Notes: generated by a model not told the origin, from the letters alone. DNA of 64,000 nt from Candidatus Salinicoccus stercoripullorum (GCA_019113295.1 DXHR01000003.1:1-64000), one strand, 5' to 3'. Positions 1 through 9,064 are shown, numbered from the stretch's first letter. Program-made: numbers and translations.

Positions 1-1
1 T

Positions 2-583
2 ATCAGATGGGCTGAAGAGTTTTTCCAGCAGATTTAACTGCAAATTCTTTTCCGTCAAATACTGTGCATGTGAAGATAGGTGCTTTATAGAATCCATGAT
101 CATCTGGCGGATGACGATTTCATTTCCTTCAACCAGATATCCATCCGAAATAGAAGAGGTGATGGATATACCCTGATTATTTATACTTTTTCTTACTTGC
201 TTAATATCGTCTATTACTGTGTTACGACTGACTTTGAATAAAGATTGGAAAGAATCTATAAAATAAGGAGTGTTGATATCCAGTGACAGCAATAGAAAAA
301 TCCAAGCATATCTTTCTTCTTTGGAGTATTCATAATAAGAGATATTTTCCCGATCTATCGATGAACGGATTTCCAATTTCACCTTGTCGCGGATAAAAAT
401 CCCCTTGCCGCGCACTTTTTCAATCTGGCTGCCATATTCATCAGTCAGCCAATGATTAATCTTTTCAATGTCATTGTAGATAGTTCTTTTTGAAACGTTC
501 AAAGAACTGGCCAGTTCTTCTATTGATAAGTACATATCACTTTCGATGAGTAATCGCAGAATGGCAGAACTGCGTTTATCCAT
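2..583 (-). CDS. BglG/Mga-type PTS-linked transcriptional regulator (partial)
   Basis: The gene is cut by the left edge; about 194 N-terminal residues are visible, starting at the ATG ending at 583. The first 60 residues form an HTH_11-type winged helix (LSIEELASSLNVSKRTIYND). A second HTH of the Mga type follows near residues 115-140 (FKVSRNTVIDDIKQVRKSI), then a GYLVEGNE stretch typical of activators such as MtlR and LicR. PRD and EIIA-like domains would lie outside the window. Such proteins activate sugar-PTS operons and are controlled by PTS phosphorylation. A cre-like motif (GGTAAGCGCATAGA, 654-667) sits upstream. The sugar is unknown. Confidence 0.8.
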   Translation of the reverse strand, partial: MDKRSSAILRLLIESDMYLSIEELASSLNVSKRTIYNDIEKINHWLTDEYGSQIEKVRGKGIFIRDKVKLEIRSSIDRENISYYEYSKEERYAWIFLLLSLDINTPYFIDSFQSLFKVSRNTVIDDIKQVRKSINNQGISITSSISDGYLVEGNEIVIRQMIMDSIKHLSSHAQYLTEKNLQLNLLEKLFSPSD

Positions 584-1017
584 AACAATCTTCCTTTCCA
601 ATATCAGCTAACAGATATTTCAGATAATTGTTATTTAAGTATATAGTATACCGGTAAGCGCATAGAAATAAGTCCAAATAGCACATTGGCATTTATGCAA
701 AATTGGACTGACACAAAAAAGATCACCATATTGTATGGTGATCTTTTTACTGTTTATAAATCTTTTCGCTCTGCCTTTTTCTCTACAACGACAGCGTCAC
801 GCCGTTGGTGATGAAGAATGTCCCGGATAATCACCGGAGCATGAGAATGGGGCACGTCAGCTGTTTTGTTATACTTGGAGGCAGAGTGAAATGAAATCTG
901 CTCATATATAAACCGCCCTTAGACAGTAACTATATCATCCCCTCGAAAGAAAACTGATGCCCACATGCATCAAATGTGCAGGCACCAGTCTATGTTGGAA
1001 TACAGATTCAGCTTCTA
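584..1017. other. Intergenic region with decayed reading-frame remnant
   Basis: About 430 bases with no convincing gene. A terminator lies at 715-748. On the minus strand an open stretch of about 50 codons runs from about 918 down to about 757, ending DAVVVEKKAERKDL, but it has no start codon with a ribosome-binding site and follows a stop at its 5' side. It may be the 3' remnant of a decayed gene or chance. Confidence 0.3.
715..748. terminator. Bidirectional intrinsic terminator
   Basis: The perfect stem GATCACCATA / TATGGTGATC with a 3-nt loop is flanked by A-rich sequence on the left and T-rich sequence on the right. It can therefore stop transcription in either direction. It most likely ends the minus-strand M20 operon. 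Confidence 0.8.
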
Positions 1018-2265
1018 TTATGCTATGTCTGCCACGAGTCTCAGCATCGTCCTGTACAACAGCTCCGTCCCAACTGCGATGTCTTCATCGGTCGAATATT
1101 CGTCCGGGTGGTGGCTGATGCCGTCTTTCGATCTCACGAATATCATTCCCATGCCGCATGCGTCTGCCATATGGCTTGCGTCATGGAAGGCGCCGCTCAT
1201 CAGGACGGGCGGGGCGAGGTTCATGGTTTCGCTTTCTTCTGACATGATGGTCATGATTTCTTTGCTGGATTCTTTTGGTGTAGTGCCGCCGTCGTCTGAT
1301 ATTTCATGATTCAGTCTGTGTTTTTCCGACACTGCTTTTACTGTTTCCTTTAACTGCTGCTCATATCCATCCCGCCGGGCGAGGTCGCTGTCCCGCAGAT
1401 CGATGGTGAATTCCACCTTCTCCGGGATGATGGAACGGCCGCCGGGTGTGACTTTGAGGTCTCCGACGGTACCGACGGCTGGTGCACCGTCTTCTGTCTG
1501 CACGATGCTGTTGAAGGCGGTGATGATTTCCGCGGCACCTGTGACGGGATCCTGTCTCATGGGCATGGGGACTGTGCCGGCATGTCCTGAGACGCCTGTC
1601 AGCGTGACGGTCAGCCATCTCGGCCCTGCGATGCCGCTGACGATGCCGATGGGTTCATCCTGTTCCTGGAGGTTCGGTCCCTGTTCAATATGCATCTCTA
1701 TATAGGAAGCGATTTTGTCGGCATCGTATTCGGATTCCTGCAGTCTTGTCGGATCTGCTCCGAATTCGATCAGTGCCTCCCTTCTCGTCACGCCGTCTTC
1801 ATCCGCTCTTTCAAGTTCCCCGGGTTCCAGTTTCCCGAGTATCCCTCTTGAACCGAACAGTCCGACACCGAACCGGTGGCCTTCCTCGTCGCAGAATGAA
1901 ACGACTTCGACCGGCGTTTCAGGTACGATATCGTTTTCCATCATCGTCTGGACCGCTTCAAGGCCGCCCAGTACACCGATGGTGCCGTCATATCTTCCGC
2001 CGGAGGGCTGTGAATCGATATGGGAGCCGAGCATGACTGCAGGTTTATCGGGATTTTTCCCTTCAAGCCGGCCAATCAGGTTGCCGAAATTGTCAAAGCG
2101 GGTTTTTAGGCCGGCTTCATCCATCCATTCCCTGACGCGTTTCATGCCTTCCTTATATTCTTTCGATAATGCCAGTCTGCATACACCGGTCTCGCCGATC
2201 CTGCCGATCTCTGCCAGTTCGGTCAGGCGTCCGGCCAGCCGGTCTTTATTGATGGTCAGATTCAT
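1018..2265 (-). CDS. M20-family Zn amidohydrolase, N-carbamoyl-amino-acid hydrolase / allantoate amidohydrolase type
   Basis: 415 residues, usual length for the hydantoinase/carbamoylase branch of peptidase family M20. Metal-site motifs are visible: GSHIDSQPSGGRYDG, CDEEGHRFG and MHIEQGP. The GxHxDS..GGxxDG signature separates this branch from ordinary M20 peptidases. Members cleave N-carbamoyl-L-amino acids, ureidoglycolate or allantoate; the substrate cannot be told here. It is the last gene of a four-gene operon, starting 1 nt after the preceding stop, and is followed by the terminator at 715-748. Confidence 0.88.
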   Translation of the reverse strand: MNLTINKDRLAGRLTELAEIGRIGETGVCRLALSKEYKEGMKRVREWMDEAGLKTRFDNFGNLIGRLEGKNPDKPAVMLGSHIDSQPSGGRYDGTIGVLGGLEAVQTMMENDIVPETPVEVVSFCDEEGHRFGVGLFGSRGILGKLEPGELERADEDGVTRREALIEFGADPTRLQESEYDADKIASYIEMHIEQGPNLQEQDEPIGIVSGIAGPRWLTVTLTGVSGHAGTVPMPMRQDPVTGAAEIITAFNSIVQTEDGAPAVGTVGDLKVTPGGRSIIPEKVEFTIDLRDSDLARRDGYEQQLKETVKAVSEKHRLNHEISDDGGTTPKESSKEIMTIMSEESETMNLAPPVLMSGAFHDASHMADACGMGMIFVRSKDGISHHPDEYSTDEDIAVGTELLYRTMLRLVADIA

Positions 2266-2266
2266 T

Positions 2267-2977
2267 TTATATATTTCCTTTCTTTCTTTCCATGAAGAGT
2301 ACTGCTGCGATTGTCAGTGCCACGCAAAGCGCAATCTTTATCAGTGAGAATATCGGTGAGAATAAGATGATCATGCCGATGATGAGCGCAACAACCCCGT
2401 ACTGGGGTGTCTTATATGCGAATTGTCCGAGCACCGCCCCGAATATGGCCGGGAGTACGAAATTGAACGCACTTTCTATATACGGCGGAATGAGTGTGAT
2501 GAGATATGTTCCGCCGATGACCATGATGATAAGGACGGTGATGTTGGTCAGTGAAGCGACAGCGATTCCGAATACGCCGGCCACTTCAGCTTTTCTGGAG
2601 CCAGGTTCAGCATTGACGGCTTTCTGCGCGGCTGAAGAGCAGGGCAGGCACATATTGGCGATATTGCCTGTCAGAAAGGCGAGATACGTACCGGCGACTC
2701 CCAGAGTGGGATAATAGGTGATCGGTTCAAGGACCCACATGATGCCGATGAACGAAGTATAGCCGACAAGGCCGGTGGCGATGACCCCCCAGCCTGGGTG
2801 GGCGCCAAGCACGAACGACATATATAGAGGCGGTGCAAAACACATGATGATCAGGACAAGCAGTGTAGTCCTGCCCCAGAAGTGTGAGCGTCTGTAAAAC
2901 GCAGCCATCGTATCCTGTTCTGCATTTGAAGTTTCAGCGGTGGTCACTCCAACAGTGCTGTCAGTTGAATAAGTCAT
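2267..2977 (-). CDS. Integral membrane protein, putative partner of the DUF5058 protein
   Basis: 236 residues with about six hydrophobic segments after a roughly 35-residue polar N-terminus. The motif NIANMCLPCSSAAQKAVNAE lies in a loop mid-protein. I do not recognise a characterised family. It lies between the DUF5058 gene and the carbamoylase-type gene with a strong ribosome-binding site (AGGAGG, 7 nt). Together with the equally long DUF5058 protein it could form a two-subunit permease for the substrate of the two hydrolases; that is inference from context. Confidence 0.75.
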   Translation of the reverse strand: MTYSTDSTVGVTTAETSNAEQDTMAAFYRRSHFWGRTTLLVLIIMCFAPPLYMSFVLGAHPGWGVIATGLVGYTSFIGIMWVLEPITYYPTLGVAGTYLAFLTGNIANMCLPCSSAAQKAVNAEPGSRKAEVAGVFGIAVASLTNITVLIIMVIGGTYLITLIPPYIESAFNFVLPAIFGAVLGQFAYKTPQYGVVALIIGMIILFSPIFSLIKIALCVALTIAAVLFMERKKGNI

Positions 2978-3003
2978 TTAAGAACCTCCTTACTGGTTAT
3001 TTT

Positions 3004-3714
3004 CTAAATGATGAATGTTGAAAGGTAGCCTGCCGCCATACCAATGACAAGAGCGAAACCCAGCGCCCATTCCTTCAGCCAGCCGATATCCTTCCGGTCG
3101 GCAAGAATCATCATGCTGATCATTGAAATGAGGGCGAGGATTCCGGCAATGGCATGGTTCAGACTCGTGACCATCTGTTCATTCGCAAGGTAGGCAAACG
3201 CTCCGAGCATCGCAGCCAGTGCGATACTGGCCATGATCTTCGGATTCCGTTTCTGGATCTTGTCCTGGACATTGCCCATGGATTTCGTGAATATCATCGT
3301 GAATAAAAGCCAGCCCATCCCGCCGAGGAACATAGTCCATATGACTGCGCTCAGCGCCTCGACGGGAAACTCGGAGGCGCCGAGTTCTGTGCCTGATGAG
3401 GAAGCTCCGATGGCAGCCGCACTGGATTCGGTAGCTGCAGAGCCGATGATGCCGATGCGCATCAGGGTGATCGGCGAACCGATCAGTGCAATCAGGGAGA
3501 CGAGCACAATCACGATTCCGAATGACGGGCCGATGGAACTGATGAACCCGGCCCGGATGGCTGTAGTGACATCATTCTGTGACATGCCGGCATCCGGTGC
3601 GGACTTTTTGGCGATCCATAAAAAGATGAATGCCTGGAATACGACAATACCGACGATGATGGATGCGAATATCCAAAAGGGTGCACTGTTTGCTATCTGT
3701 AATATATCCCCCAA
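3004..3714 (-). CDS. DUF5058 family membrane protein
   Basis: 236 residues with about six membrane spans. The central block FISSIGPSFGIVIVLVSLIA followed by MRIGIIGSAATE matches my memory of the DUF5058 family, whose function is unknown. The start is a TTG placed 8 nt after AGGAGG; no ATG fits. It lies 26 nt before the next membrane gene and 30 nt after the M20 amidohydrolase gene in the same operon. Transport of an acylated or carbamoylated amino acid is a plausible but unproven role. Confidence 0.8.
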   Translation of the reverse strand: MGDILQIANSAPFWIFASIIVGIVVFQAFIFLWIAKKSAPDAGMSQNDVTTAIRAGFISSIGPSFGIVIVLVSLIALIGSPITLMRIGIIGSAATESSAAAIGASSSGTELGASEFPVEALSAVIWTMFLGGMGWLLFTMIFTKSMGNVQDKIQKRNPKIMASIALAAMLGAFAYLANEQMVTSLNHAIAGILALISMISMMILADRKDIGWLKEWALGFALVIGMAAGYLSTFII

Positions 3715-3744
3715 TATGAGTTCCTCCTTTGTTTTATATTGGAA

Positions 3745-4944
3745 TCACTTTCTGTTTCCCGGATTTTCCATATAGTCAAGTACAGTGGCGATGAACAGCC
3801 GGCCGATGTAAAGCATGGCTTCCTCGTCTACGTCGAACTTTGGATGATGATGCGGATATACATCCTTTTCATCAGGCATTGCACCGCCGACCCATACGAA
3901 AGACCCCGGTTTTTCTTTCACATAATAGGCGAAGTCCTCCATCCCCATCATAGGGGGGATTTCTGCTACATTGTCTTCACCGTATATGGATTCCGCGACT
4001 CTTCTCAGACGTTTGGTTTCCTCCGGATCATTCACAACTGCCGGATATCCTCTCACATATTCCACTTCCGCCCGGGCCCCGAGGCCTTCACAGGTGGATT
4101 CGGCGATTGATTTTATCGATTTCTCCACTAAGTCCCTGACTTCAGGTTCAAAAGTCCTGACAGTCCCCCTGATGTTCGCAGTGTCGGGGATGACGTTGAA
4201 GCTGTCACCTCCGTTGAATGATGCAACAGTGACAACGGCCGATTTCAAAGGGTCCGTCTGGCGGCTCGCAATCTGCTGCAGTGACGTCATCACCTGTCCG
4301 CCGATGGCGAGCGGGTCCACAGCCAGGTGGGGATTCGCGGCATGCCCGCCTTTGCCGTGAATCGTGATTTCGAAAGTATCGCCGTTCGCCATGACCGGCC
4401 CTTCCCGGTAGCCGACGAAACCTGGCGGATCGGTGGAACTGACATGGGCGCCGAAAACAGCATCGACACCGTCGAGGCAGCCGTCCCCGACCATGAATTT
4501 GGCACCGCCCGGTATGACCTCTTCGGCGAACTGATGGATGAACACGATGGTTCCCGGCAGTTCCTCCCTATGTTCGCTTAAAACTTTCGCAACGTGCAGA
4601 AGACCTGAAGTATGTACGTCATGGCCGCAGGCATGCATGACACCATCCACCTGCGATCTATACGGCACATCCTTCTCATCCTTGATGGGCAGCGCATCAA
4701 AGTCAGCACGCAGGGCGACGGTGCTGCCAGGCTTCCCACCCACGAGCTTTCCAACAACTCCACGGCCGCCGACTTCCGTCCGGACATCAAGTCCCAGCTC
4801 CCTGAGGAAAGATGCCACTTTCTCCGGTGTCTCCACTTCATGGTGGGAAAGTTCGGGATTCATATGTAAGTCTCTTCTGAACGCGACCATTTCCGGATAG
4901 AGGTCTTCCAGTCTTTTGAAAAGAATTTCCTGCAAATTTATCAT
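3745..4944 (-). CDS. M20-family amidohydrolase (N-acyl-amino-acid / aminoacyl hydrolase type)
   Basis: 399 residues. Family hallmarks are HMNPELSHHEVETPEKVASF near the N-terminus, ALRADFDALP, MHACGHDVHTS (metal Cys/His) and HQFAEE. This is the YtnL/HipO/IlvL-like branch that removes N-acyl groups from amino acids. AGGAG abuts the ATG, so a TTG three codons downstream (4935, 9-nt spacing) may be the true start. First gene of the operon, behind a good promoter at 4979-5007. Confidence 0.88.
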   Translation of the reverse strand: MINLQEILFKRLEDLYPEMVAFRRDLHMNPELSHHEVETPEKVASFLRELGLDVRTEVGGRGVVGKLVGGKPGSTVALRADFDALPIKDEKDVPYRSQVDGVMHACGHDVHTSGLLHVAKVLSEHREELPGTIVFIHQFAEEVIPGGAKFMVGDGCLDGVDAVFGAHVSSTDPPGFVGYREGPVMANGDTFEITIHGKGGHAANPHLAVDPLAIGGQVMTSLQQIASRQTDPLKSAVVTVASFNGGDSFNVIPDTANIRGTVRTFEPEVRDLVEKSIKSIAESTCEGLGARAEVEYVRGYPAVVNDPEETKRLRRVAESIYGEDNVAEIPPMMGMEDFAYYVKEKPGSFVWVGGAMPDEKDVYPHHHPKFDVDEEAMLYIGRLFIATVLDYMENPGNRK

Positions 4945-4978
4945 CTCCTGTGCATGTTATCCAACAATCATATAATTC

Positions 4979-5007
4979 AGAATATTGCGTTGAGATAGTT
5001 AAGTCAA
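4979..5007 (-). promoter_or_regulatory. SigA-type promoter of the M20/DUF5058 operon
   Basis: On the minus strand the -35 hexamer TTGACT (5007-5002) and -10 hexamer TATTCT (4984-4979) are separated by 17 bp, about 35 bp upstream of the first gene's start. Confidence 0.7.
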
Positions 5008-5122
5008 GAATTAACTTGTTTGAGGGAGATGAAAATCATGTTCTCATGATCAGTTCACTATAATGTATATGGATGCTGTGGTAAGATGTGACCATAAAAT
5101 ACATAATGAGGATGTGGGTCAG

Positions 5123-5773
5123 ATGGACATCGGAGTGATTTTGGATTTTGACGGGACCATCATCGACAGTGAAACGAATCTTTATAACACGATCAATAAA
5201 AATCTTGCAGACCGGGGACATAAACCGCTGGAGATAGAGAGATACAAAGAATCGATCGGTTCTGAGTCCGACGAACTGAATGCATATATATTGGAACGCG
5301 TGGGCGAGGAGGGGATGCGTGCGATTGCGGAAGACCACCAGCGTACGTGCCTTGACCTGGAATGCTATCCGCACATTTTGAAACTGATAGGGTACTGCAG
5401 GGACAACGGGATACCGATGGCAGTGGCGACGAGCAGCCGGCGTGCCGATATCATCCCGATGCTCGAACATTTCGGTATTCTTGATGCATTTATCAGCGTG
5501 CGCGGCAAGGAGGATGTGGAGCATGTGAAGCCGGATCCTGAGCTCTACAGGCTCGCCGGGAAAGATCTCGGTCTCGCTCCTGCCGACATATACGCCATCG
5601 AGGATACGGTGAACGGTTCGTTTGCGGCGGTCCGTGCAGGTATGAACGCCATCGTGCTGACGAATGAAATGACCGGAGATATGGATTTCGATCCGGTCGA
5701 TTATTTTGCAAAGGACATCACCTATGAGGAAATGATTAAAATACTGGAGCATGAACCCGCCGTAAAAGAATAG
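5123..5773 (+). CDS. HAD-superfamily phosphatase, beta-phosphoglucomutase-like
   Basis: 216 residues from the ATG at 5123. That start leaves DFDGT at residues 8-12, the normal place for HAD motif I. Motif II (ATSSRR), the motif III lysine (KPDPELY) and motif IV (IEDTVNG) are present, with an alpha-helical cap between motifs I and II. It belongs with the PGMB/phosphoglycolate-phosphatase subfamily; substrate unknown. An upstream in-frame ATG at 5063 is unlikely because it adds 20 residues unlike the family. A TATAAT sits just upstream near 5057-5062. Single gene with its own terminator. Confidence 0.85.
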   Translation: MDIGVILDFDGTIIDSETNLYNTINKNLADRGHKPLEIERYKESIGSESDELNAYILERVGEEGMRAIAEDHQRTCLDLECYPHILKLIGYCRDNGIPMAVATSSRRADIIPMLEHFGILDAFISVRGKEDVEHVKPDPELYRLAGKDLGLAPADIYAIEDTVNGSFAAVRAGMNAIVLTNEMTGDMDFDPVDYFAKDITYEEMIKILEHEPAVKE

Positions 5774-5785
5774 AGTGTAACAGGG

Positions 5786-5821
5786 AATCAGGTCCATAGC
5801 GGATATGGACCTGATTTTTTA
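5786..5821 (+). terminator. Intrinsic terminator of the HAD gene
   Basis: The 13-bp stem AATCAGGTCCATA / TATGGACCTGATT with a 5-nt loop is followed by TTTT. Confidence 0.9.
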
Positions 5822-5832
5822 TGCCTTCAAAC

Positions 5833-5866
5833 AAAAAAGGCAGCCCTGGTCGAAAGGGTCTGCCCA
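5833..5866 (-). terminator. Intrinsic terminator of the aldo-keto reductase gene
   Basis: Read on the minus strand, GGCAG-A-CCCT pairs with AGGG-CTGCC around a 7-nt loop and is followed by TTTTTTG. One A is bulged. Confidence 0.75.
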
Positions 5867-5878
5867 TTTGGAGTTTGA

Positions 5879-6811
5879 TCATGAGAATATATTATCGATT
5901 TCTGCAACCTCTTCGCCTGTCAGTTCGACTTCAAGTGACTTCAGATTGTTCAGCACCTGTTCGGAGCGCTTGGCGCCGGGGATGATTACATCGATGACGT
6001 CTCTTGTGAGATACCATGCCAATACGACATGAGCGATGTCGACGTCTTTTTCTTCCGCGATCGGACGGAGTTTTTCCACTTTATCGATATTTTTTTCGAA
6101 TTCTCCACTCTGGAACGCCGGGAGGTCCTCGCGCAGGTCATTGAATGTATCTTCCTTCGTGAATTTACCTGTCAGGAGACCGGACGCCAGCGGGAAGAAT
6201 GGGACGAATGATATACCCTGCTCTTTCAGATAGGGGAACAGTTCATCTTCGGCATCGCGCTTAAGCAGGTTGTACTCTCCCTGGAATACATCGATATGAC
6301 CGTCTTTGTTCGCCTCTTTCAGCTGATCGAGGGAGAAGTTGGAAACGCCGATGGCGCGTATCTTGCCTTCATCCTTCAGTTGTTTGAGTGCTGCGATTGC
6401 CTGGTCCTTCGGTGTATCTTCATCAGGATAATGGAGGTACATCAGGTCGATATAGTCGGTCTGGAGACGTTCCAGACTTTTTTCGACTTCGTTTTTCAGG
6501 AATGCCGGTTCGTTGCTCTGGGACATATCATCACCGTCAAACACCGGTGAAATTTTCGTTGCGATGACAAGCTCATCACGTTTCCCGGTCTCCTTCACAA
6601 CCTCGCCGACGAGTTCCTCAGAACGGCCGGGACCATAAAGATAAGCCGTGTCTATGAAGTCAATGCCGTTTTCAATTGCAGTTTTGACGAGGTCCTTGCC
6701 CGCCTCTTCATCAAGGTCCGGGAAAAGATTATGTCCGCCGACTGCATTTGTACCCAGTCCTATCGGATTAACGTTCAAATCAGATTTACCAATTTTAACT
6801 TCTGTTTCCAT
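5879..6811 (-). CDS. Aldo/keto reductase
   Basis: 310 residues, normal for NADPH-dependent AKRs (TIM barrel, cytoplasmic). The catalytic tetrad is readable: D54 and Y59 in DFIDTAYLYG, K86 in ATKIS and H127 in YLHYPD. The C-terminal IPGAKRSEQ is the usual nicotinamide-phosphate loop. It resembles YcsN/IolS-type general aldehyde and ketone reductases; substrate not deducible. Ribosome-binding site AAGGAAGGAAGG lies 8 nt from the ATG. Single-gene unit. Confidence 0.9.
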   Translation of the reverse strand: METEVKIGKSDLNVNPIGLGTNAVGGHNLFPDLDEEAGKDLVKTAIENGIDFIDTAYLYGPGRSEELVGEVVKETGKRDELVIATKISPVFDGDDMSQSNEPAFLKNEVEKSLERLQTDYIDLMYLHYPDEDTPKDQAIAALKQLKDEGKIRAIGVSNFSLDQLKEANKDGHIDVFQGEYNLLKRDAEDELFPYLKEQGISFVPFFPLASGLLTGKFTKEDTFNDLREDLPAFQSGEFEKNIDKVEKLRPIAEEKDVDIAHVVLAWYLTRDVIDVIIPGAKRSEQVLNNLKSLEVELTGEEVAEIDNIFS

Positions 6812-6862
6812 AACATCAACCTTCCTTCCTTTTTAGAGGGTGAATTCATACCCGCACCATCT

Positions 6863-6891
6863 ATAATAGGAAATATTAATGTCGAATGCAA
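6863..6891 (-). promoter_or_regulatory. SigA-type promoter of the aldo-keto reductase gene
   Basis: Minus strand: -35 TTGCAT (6891-6886), 17-bp spacer, -10 TATTAT (6868-6863). Confidence 0.6.
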
Positions 6892-6923
6892 AAATACTGA
6901 TTGGTATTTATTCTCCCCCGAAA

Positions 6924-6960
6924 TCGTTCATTAGGGGTGAACGCTATTAAATGGTAGAAT
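6924..6960 (+). promoter_or_regulatory. Inverted repeat and -10 element upstream of selO
   Basis: CGTTCA-N7-TGAACG (6924-6942) is a perfect inverted repeat lying about 12 bp before a TAGAAT (6955-6960) that could serve as -10. No good -35 is visible at 17 bp, so the repeat may be an activator or repressor site. Confidence 0.35.
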
Positions 6961-6994
6961 GAAGACAGCAACCCACAGTGAAAGAAGGGATAAC

Positions 6995-8455
6995 ATGAAT
7001 CCATTCGGATTTAATTTTGATAACACTTTTGAATTACTGCCGGATAACTTCTATCGTAATTCTGGCGCAACACCTGTGGATTTTCCGGAGATCGTTGCCT
7101 TTAACAGCTCTCTGGCAGCGGAACTCGGACTTGATAAAGAGAAGCTCCAGACGGATGAGGGGAAGGAACTCTTTGCGGGCAACCGCATGCCGGAAGGGGC
7201 TTCATCGATTTCCCAGGCTTATGCAGGCCATCAGTTCGGCAATCTGTCGATGCTTGGTGACGGCCGTGCTGTGCTGATCGGAGAGCAGGTGACGCCGGCC
7301 GGAAAACATTTCGACCTCCAGCTGAAAGGCTCGGGGCGGACGGTTTTCTCAAGGACGGGTGACGGCCGTGCGCCAATCGGCCCGATGCTGCGGGAGTACA
7401 TCATCAGTGAAGCGATGCATGCCCTTGGCATCAGAACGTCAAGGAGCCTTGCGGTCGTAACAACCGGAGAAGGGGTGACCCGCGAGGAAATTCTGCCTGG
7501 CGGCATACTCACCCGCGTCGCAATGAGTCATCTGCGTGTCGGAACATTCGAATATGCAGTAAGGACCGGCGATGAGACGGATGTCAAAACGCTTGCGGAT
7601 TACGCGATCAGCAGGCACTATCCTGATCTGGAGGAACTTGCCGGGGGTGAAAAATACCTGGCATTCCTGAAAGGGGTCATCCGGAATCAGGCGGAACTCA
7701 TCAGTGACTGGATGCTGGTCGGGTTCATCCATGGAGTGATGAACACCGATAATATGACAATCAGCGGTGAGACGATCGACTATGGTCCGTGCGCCTTCAT
7801 GGATTCCTATCATCCGGAGACGGTATTCAGTTCAATCGACATAAATGGAAGATACAAATACCAGAATCAGCCGGCAATCGGACAGTGGAATCTCGCACGG
7901 TTTGCCGAAACTTTATTGACGCTGATCGATGATGATAAGGACGAAGCGACATCGCTTGCCCAGGAGGCACTGTCGGAATATGGACGCCTGTATGAGGGAT
8001 TCTGGCTCGACGGCATGCGGAAGAAACTTGGCCTGACTGAGGAATCGGAAGACGACGAAGCCTTCATTACAGAGCTGCTGGACATGATGGTTGCGGTTGA
8101 AATGGATTACACTCAGGTGTTCAGGATGATGTCTCACGGACGGCTTGAAAAAACCGATCTTGCAAAAGCGGAAGGGTTCAGTGAGTGGCACAGCAGCTGG
8201 CAGCAAAAGCTTGAGAAACAGACGTCGGGGATTGACGCGGCATATGAACTGATGAAATCGGTGAACCCGGCAGTCATCCCGAGGAACCATCTTGTGGAAA
8301 AAGCTTTGGATGAGGCGATGCATTACGGGGATTACAGCTATTTCAACAAATTGAATGAAGTGCTGGCAAAACCTTACGATGATTCGCATGAGGATATGTA
8401 TAAAAACCCGCCGGAAGAGTCGGAGGCCGTCCTCCAGACATTCTGCGGAACTTGA
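6995..8455 (+). CDS. selO: SelO/YdiU family protein adenylyltransferase
   Basis: 486 residues from the ATG at 6995, which has AAGGGA 5 nt upstream; the in-frame ATG at 6959 lacks one. SelO is a pseudokinase that transfers AMP to protein hydroxyls under redox stress. Visible are QAYAGHQFG, the kinase-like LLKGSGRT-type loop (QLKGSGRTVFSRTGDGR), the catalytic HGVMNTDNM and DYGPCAFMD motifs, and a C-terminal FCGT carrying the cysteine that replaces selenocysteine. Single gene ended by a hairpin. Confidence 0.92.
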   Translation: MNPFGFNFDNTFELLPDNFYRNSGATPVDFPEIVAFNSSLAAELGLDKEKLQTDEGKELFAGNRMPEGASSISQAYAGHQFGNLSMLGDGRAVLIGEQVTPAGKHFDLQLKGSGRTVFSRTGDGRAPIGPMLREYIISEAMHALGIRTSRSLAVVTTGEGVTREEILPGGILTRVAMSHLRVGTFEYAVRTGDETDVKTLADYAISRHYPDLEELAGGEKYLAFLKGVIRNQAELISDWMLVGFIHGVMNTDNMTISGETIDYGPCAFMDSYHPETVFSSIDINGRYKYQNQPAIGQWNLARFAETLLTLIDDDKDEATSLAQEALSEYGRLYEGFWLDGMRKKLGLTEESEDDEAFITELLDMMVAVEMDYTQVFRMMSHGRLEKTDLAKAEGFSEWHSSWQQKLEKQTSGIDAAYELMKSVNPAVIPRNHLVEKALDEAMHYGDYSYFNKLNEVLAKPYDDSHEDMYKNPPEESEAVLQTFCGT

Positions 8456-8490
8456 TGAGTGCAGGGAGGTCCCCCGCACTCATTATTTTT
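8456..8490 (+). terminator. Intrinsic terminator of selO
   Basis: GAGTGC pairs with GCACTC around a GGG/CCC-rich inner stem and is followed by ATTATTTTTT. It overlaps the 3' end of the convergent PPOX gene. Confidence 0.7.
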
Positions 8491-9064
8491 TGACGCCGAA
8501 ATAGTCCCCGCGATTTTTCTCAGGGCTTTTTCGAATCGGTCCAGCCATCTGTTTTTTCATGACAGGGATATGTTTTGAACAGTGGATATAGGCTTCATGG
8601 ACATCGATTGCGACCCAGCGTTCTGCGCGGCCCCGCTCTATTTTTTGCATAGACTGGATGTCCACTTCGGTGAGCCCGAGTGTATGCAGTGCATCATTCT
8701 CCACGATGCGTGCTGCACCATTTATATGGAGCCCGGTCTGATCCTCTGTAAAATCGATGAACATGAGTCCGATATGCGGATTTTCAAGTATATTCCCCAT
8801 ACTCGCCATTACACCGTTTCCGCGGTATTCAGGATAGATGAGGGTCGTGTCATCCAGTACTCTCACGAAACCGGGCTCCCCCGCTCTGAGTGATGCGTCG
8901 CAGTTTCCGGCAGCATCAGATGTTGAAATGAAGAGCAGGTCCCGTGCCGCAATGAATTCCTTCATCCGCAGATTAAGAAAATCAATCATCTGATTATTGT
9001 AGAATGCATCCGCCCGCCGTTTTGTACCATACTTCTTCTGAAGTTCTTTTTCACCTTTGGACAT
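8483..9064 (-). CDS. Pyridoxamine 5'-phosphate oxidase family (FMN-binding) protein
   Basis: 193 residues from the ATG ending at 9064, chosen because AAAGG stands 9 nt upstream; an in-frame ATG at 9124 would place the hairpin at 9095-9118 inside the gene. The split-barrel FMN-binding fold is indicated by FISTSDAAGNCDASLRAGEPGF and GLMFIDF, and a C-terminal AYIHCSKHIP motif follows. This is the PPOX-type group with flavin-reductase-like members; specific reaction unknown. Convergent with selO. Confidence 0.85.
   Translation of the reverse strand: MSKGEKELQKKYGTKRRADAFYNNQMIDFLNLRMKEFIAARDLLFISTSDAAGNCDASLRAGEPGFVRVLDDTTLIYPEYRGNGVMASMGNILENPHIGLMFIDFTEDQTGLHINGAARIVENDALHTLGLTEVDIQSMQKIERGRAERWVAIDVHEAYIHCSKHIPVMKKQMAGPIRKSPEKNRGDYFGVKK

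Noticed and set aside
1018-2347. Long plus-strand open frames (1403-1705, 1715-2347) opposite the carbamoylase-type gene
   Set aside because: Serine- and proline-rich translations without ribosome-binding sites; they are shadows of the strongly conserved minus-strand gene.
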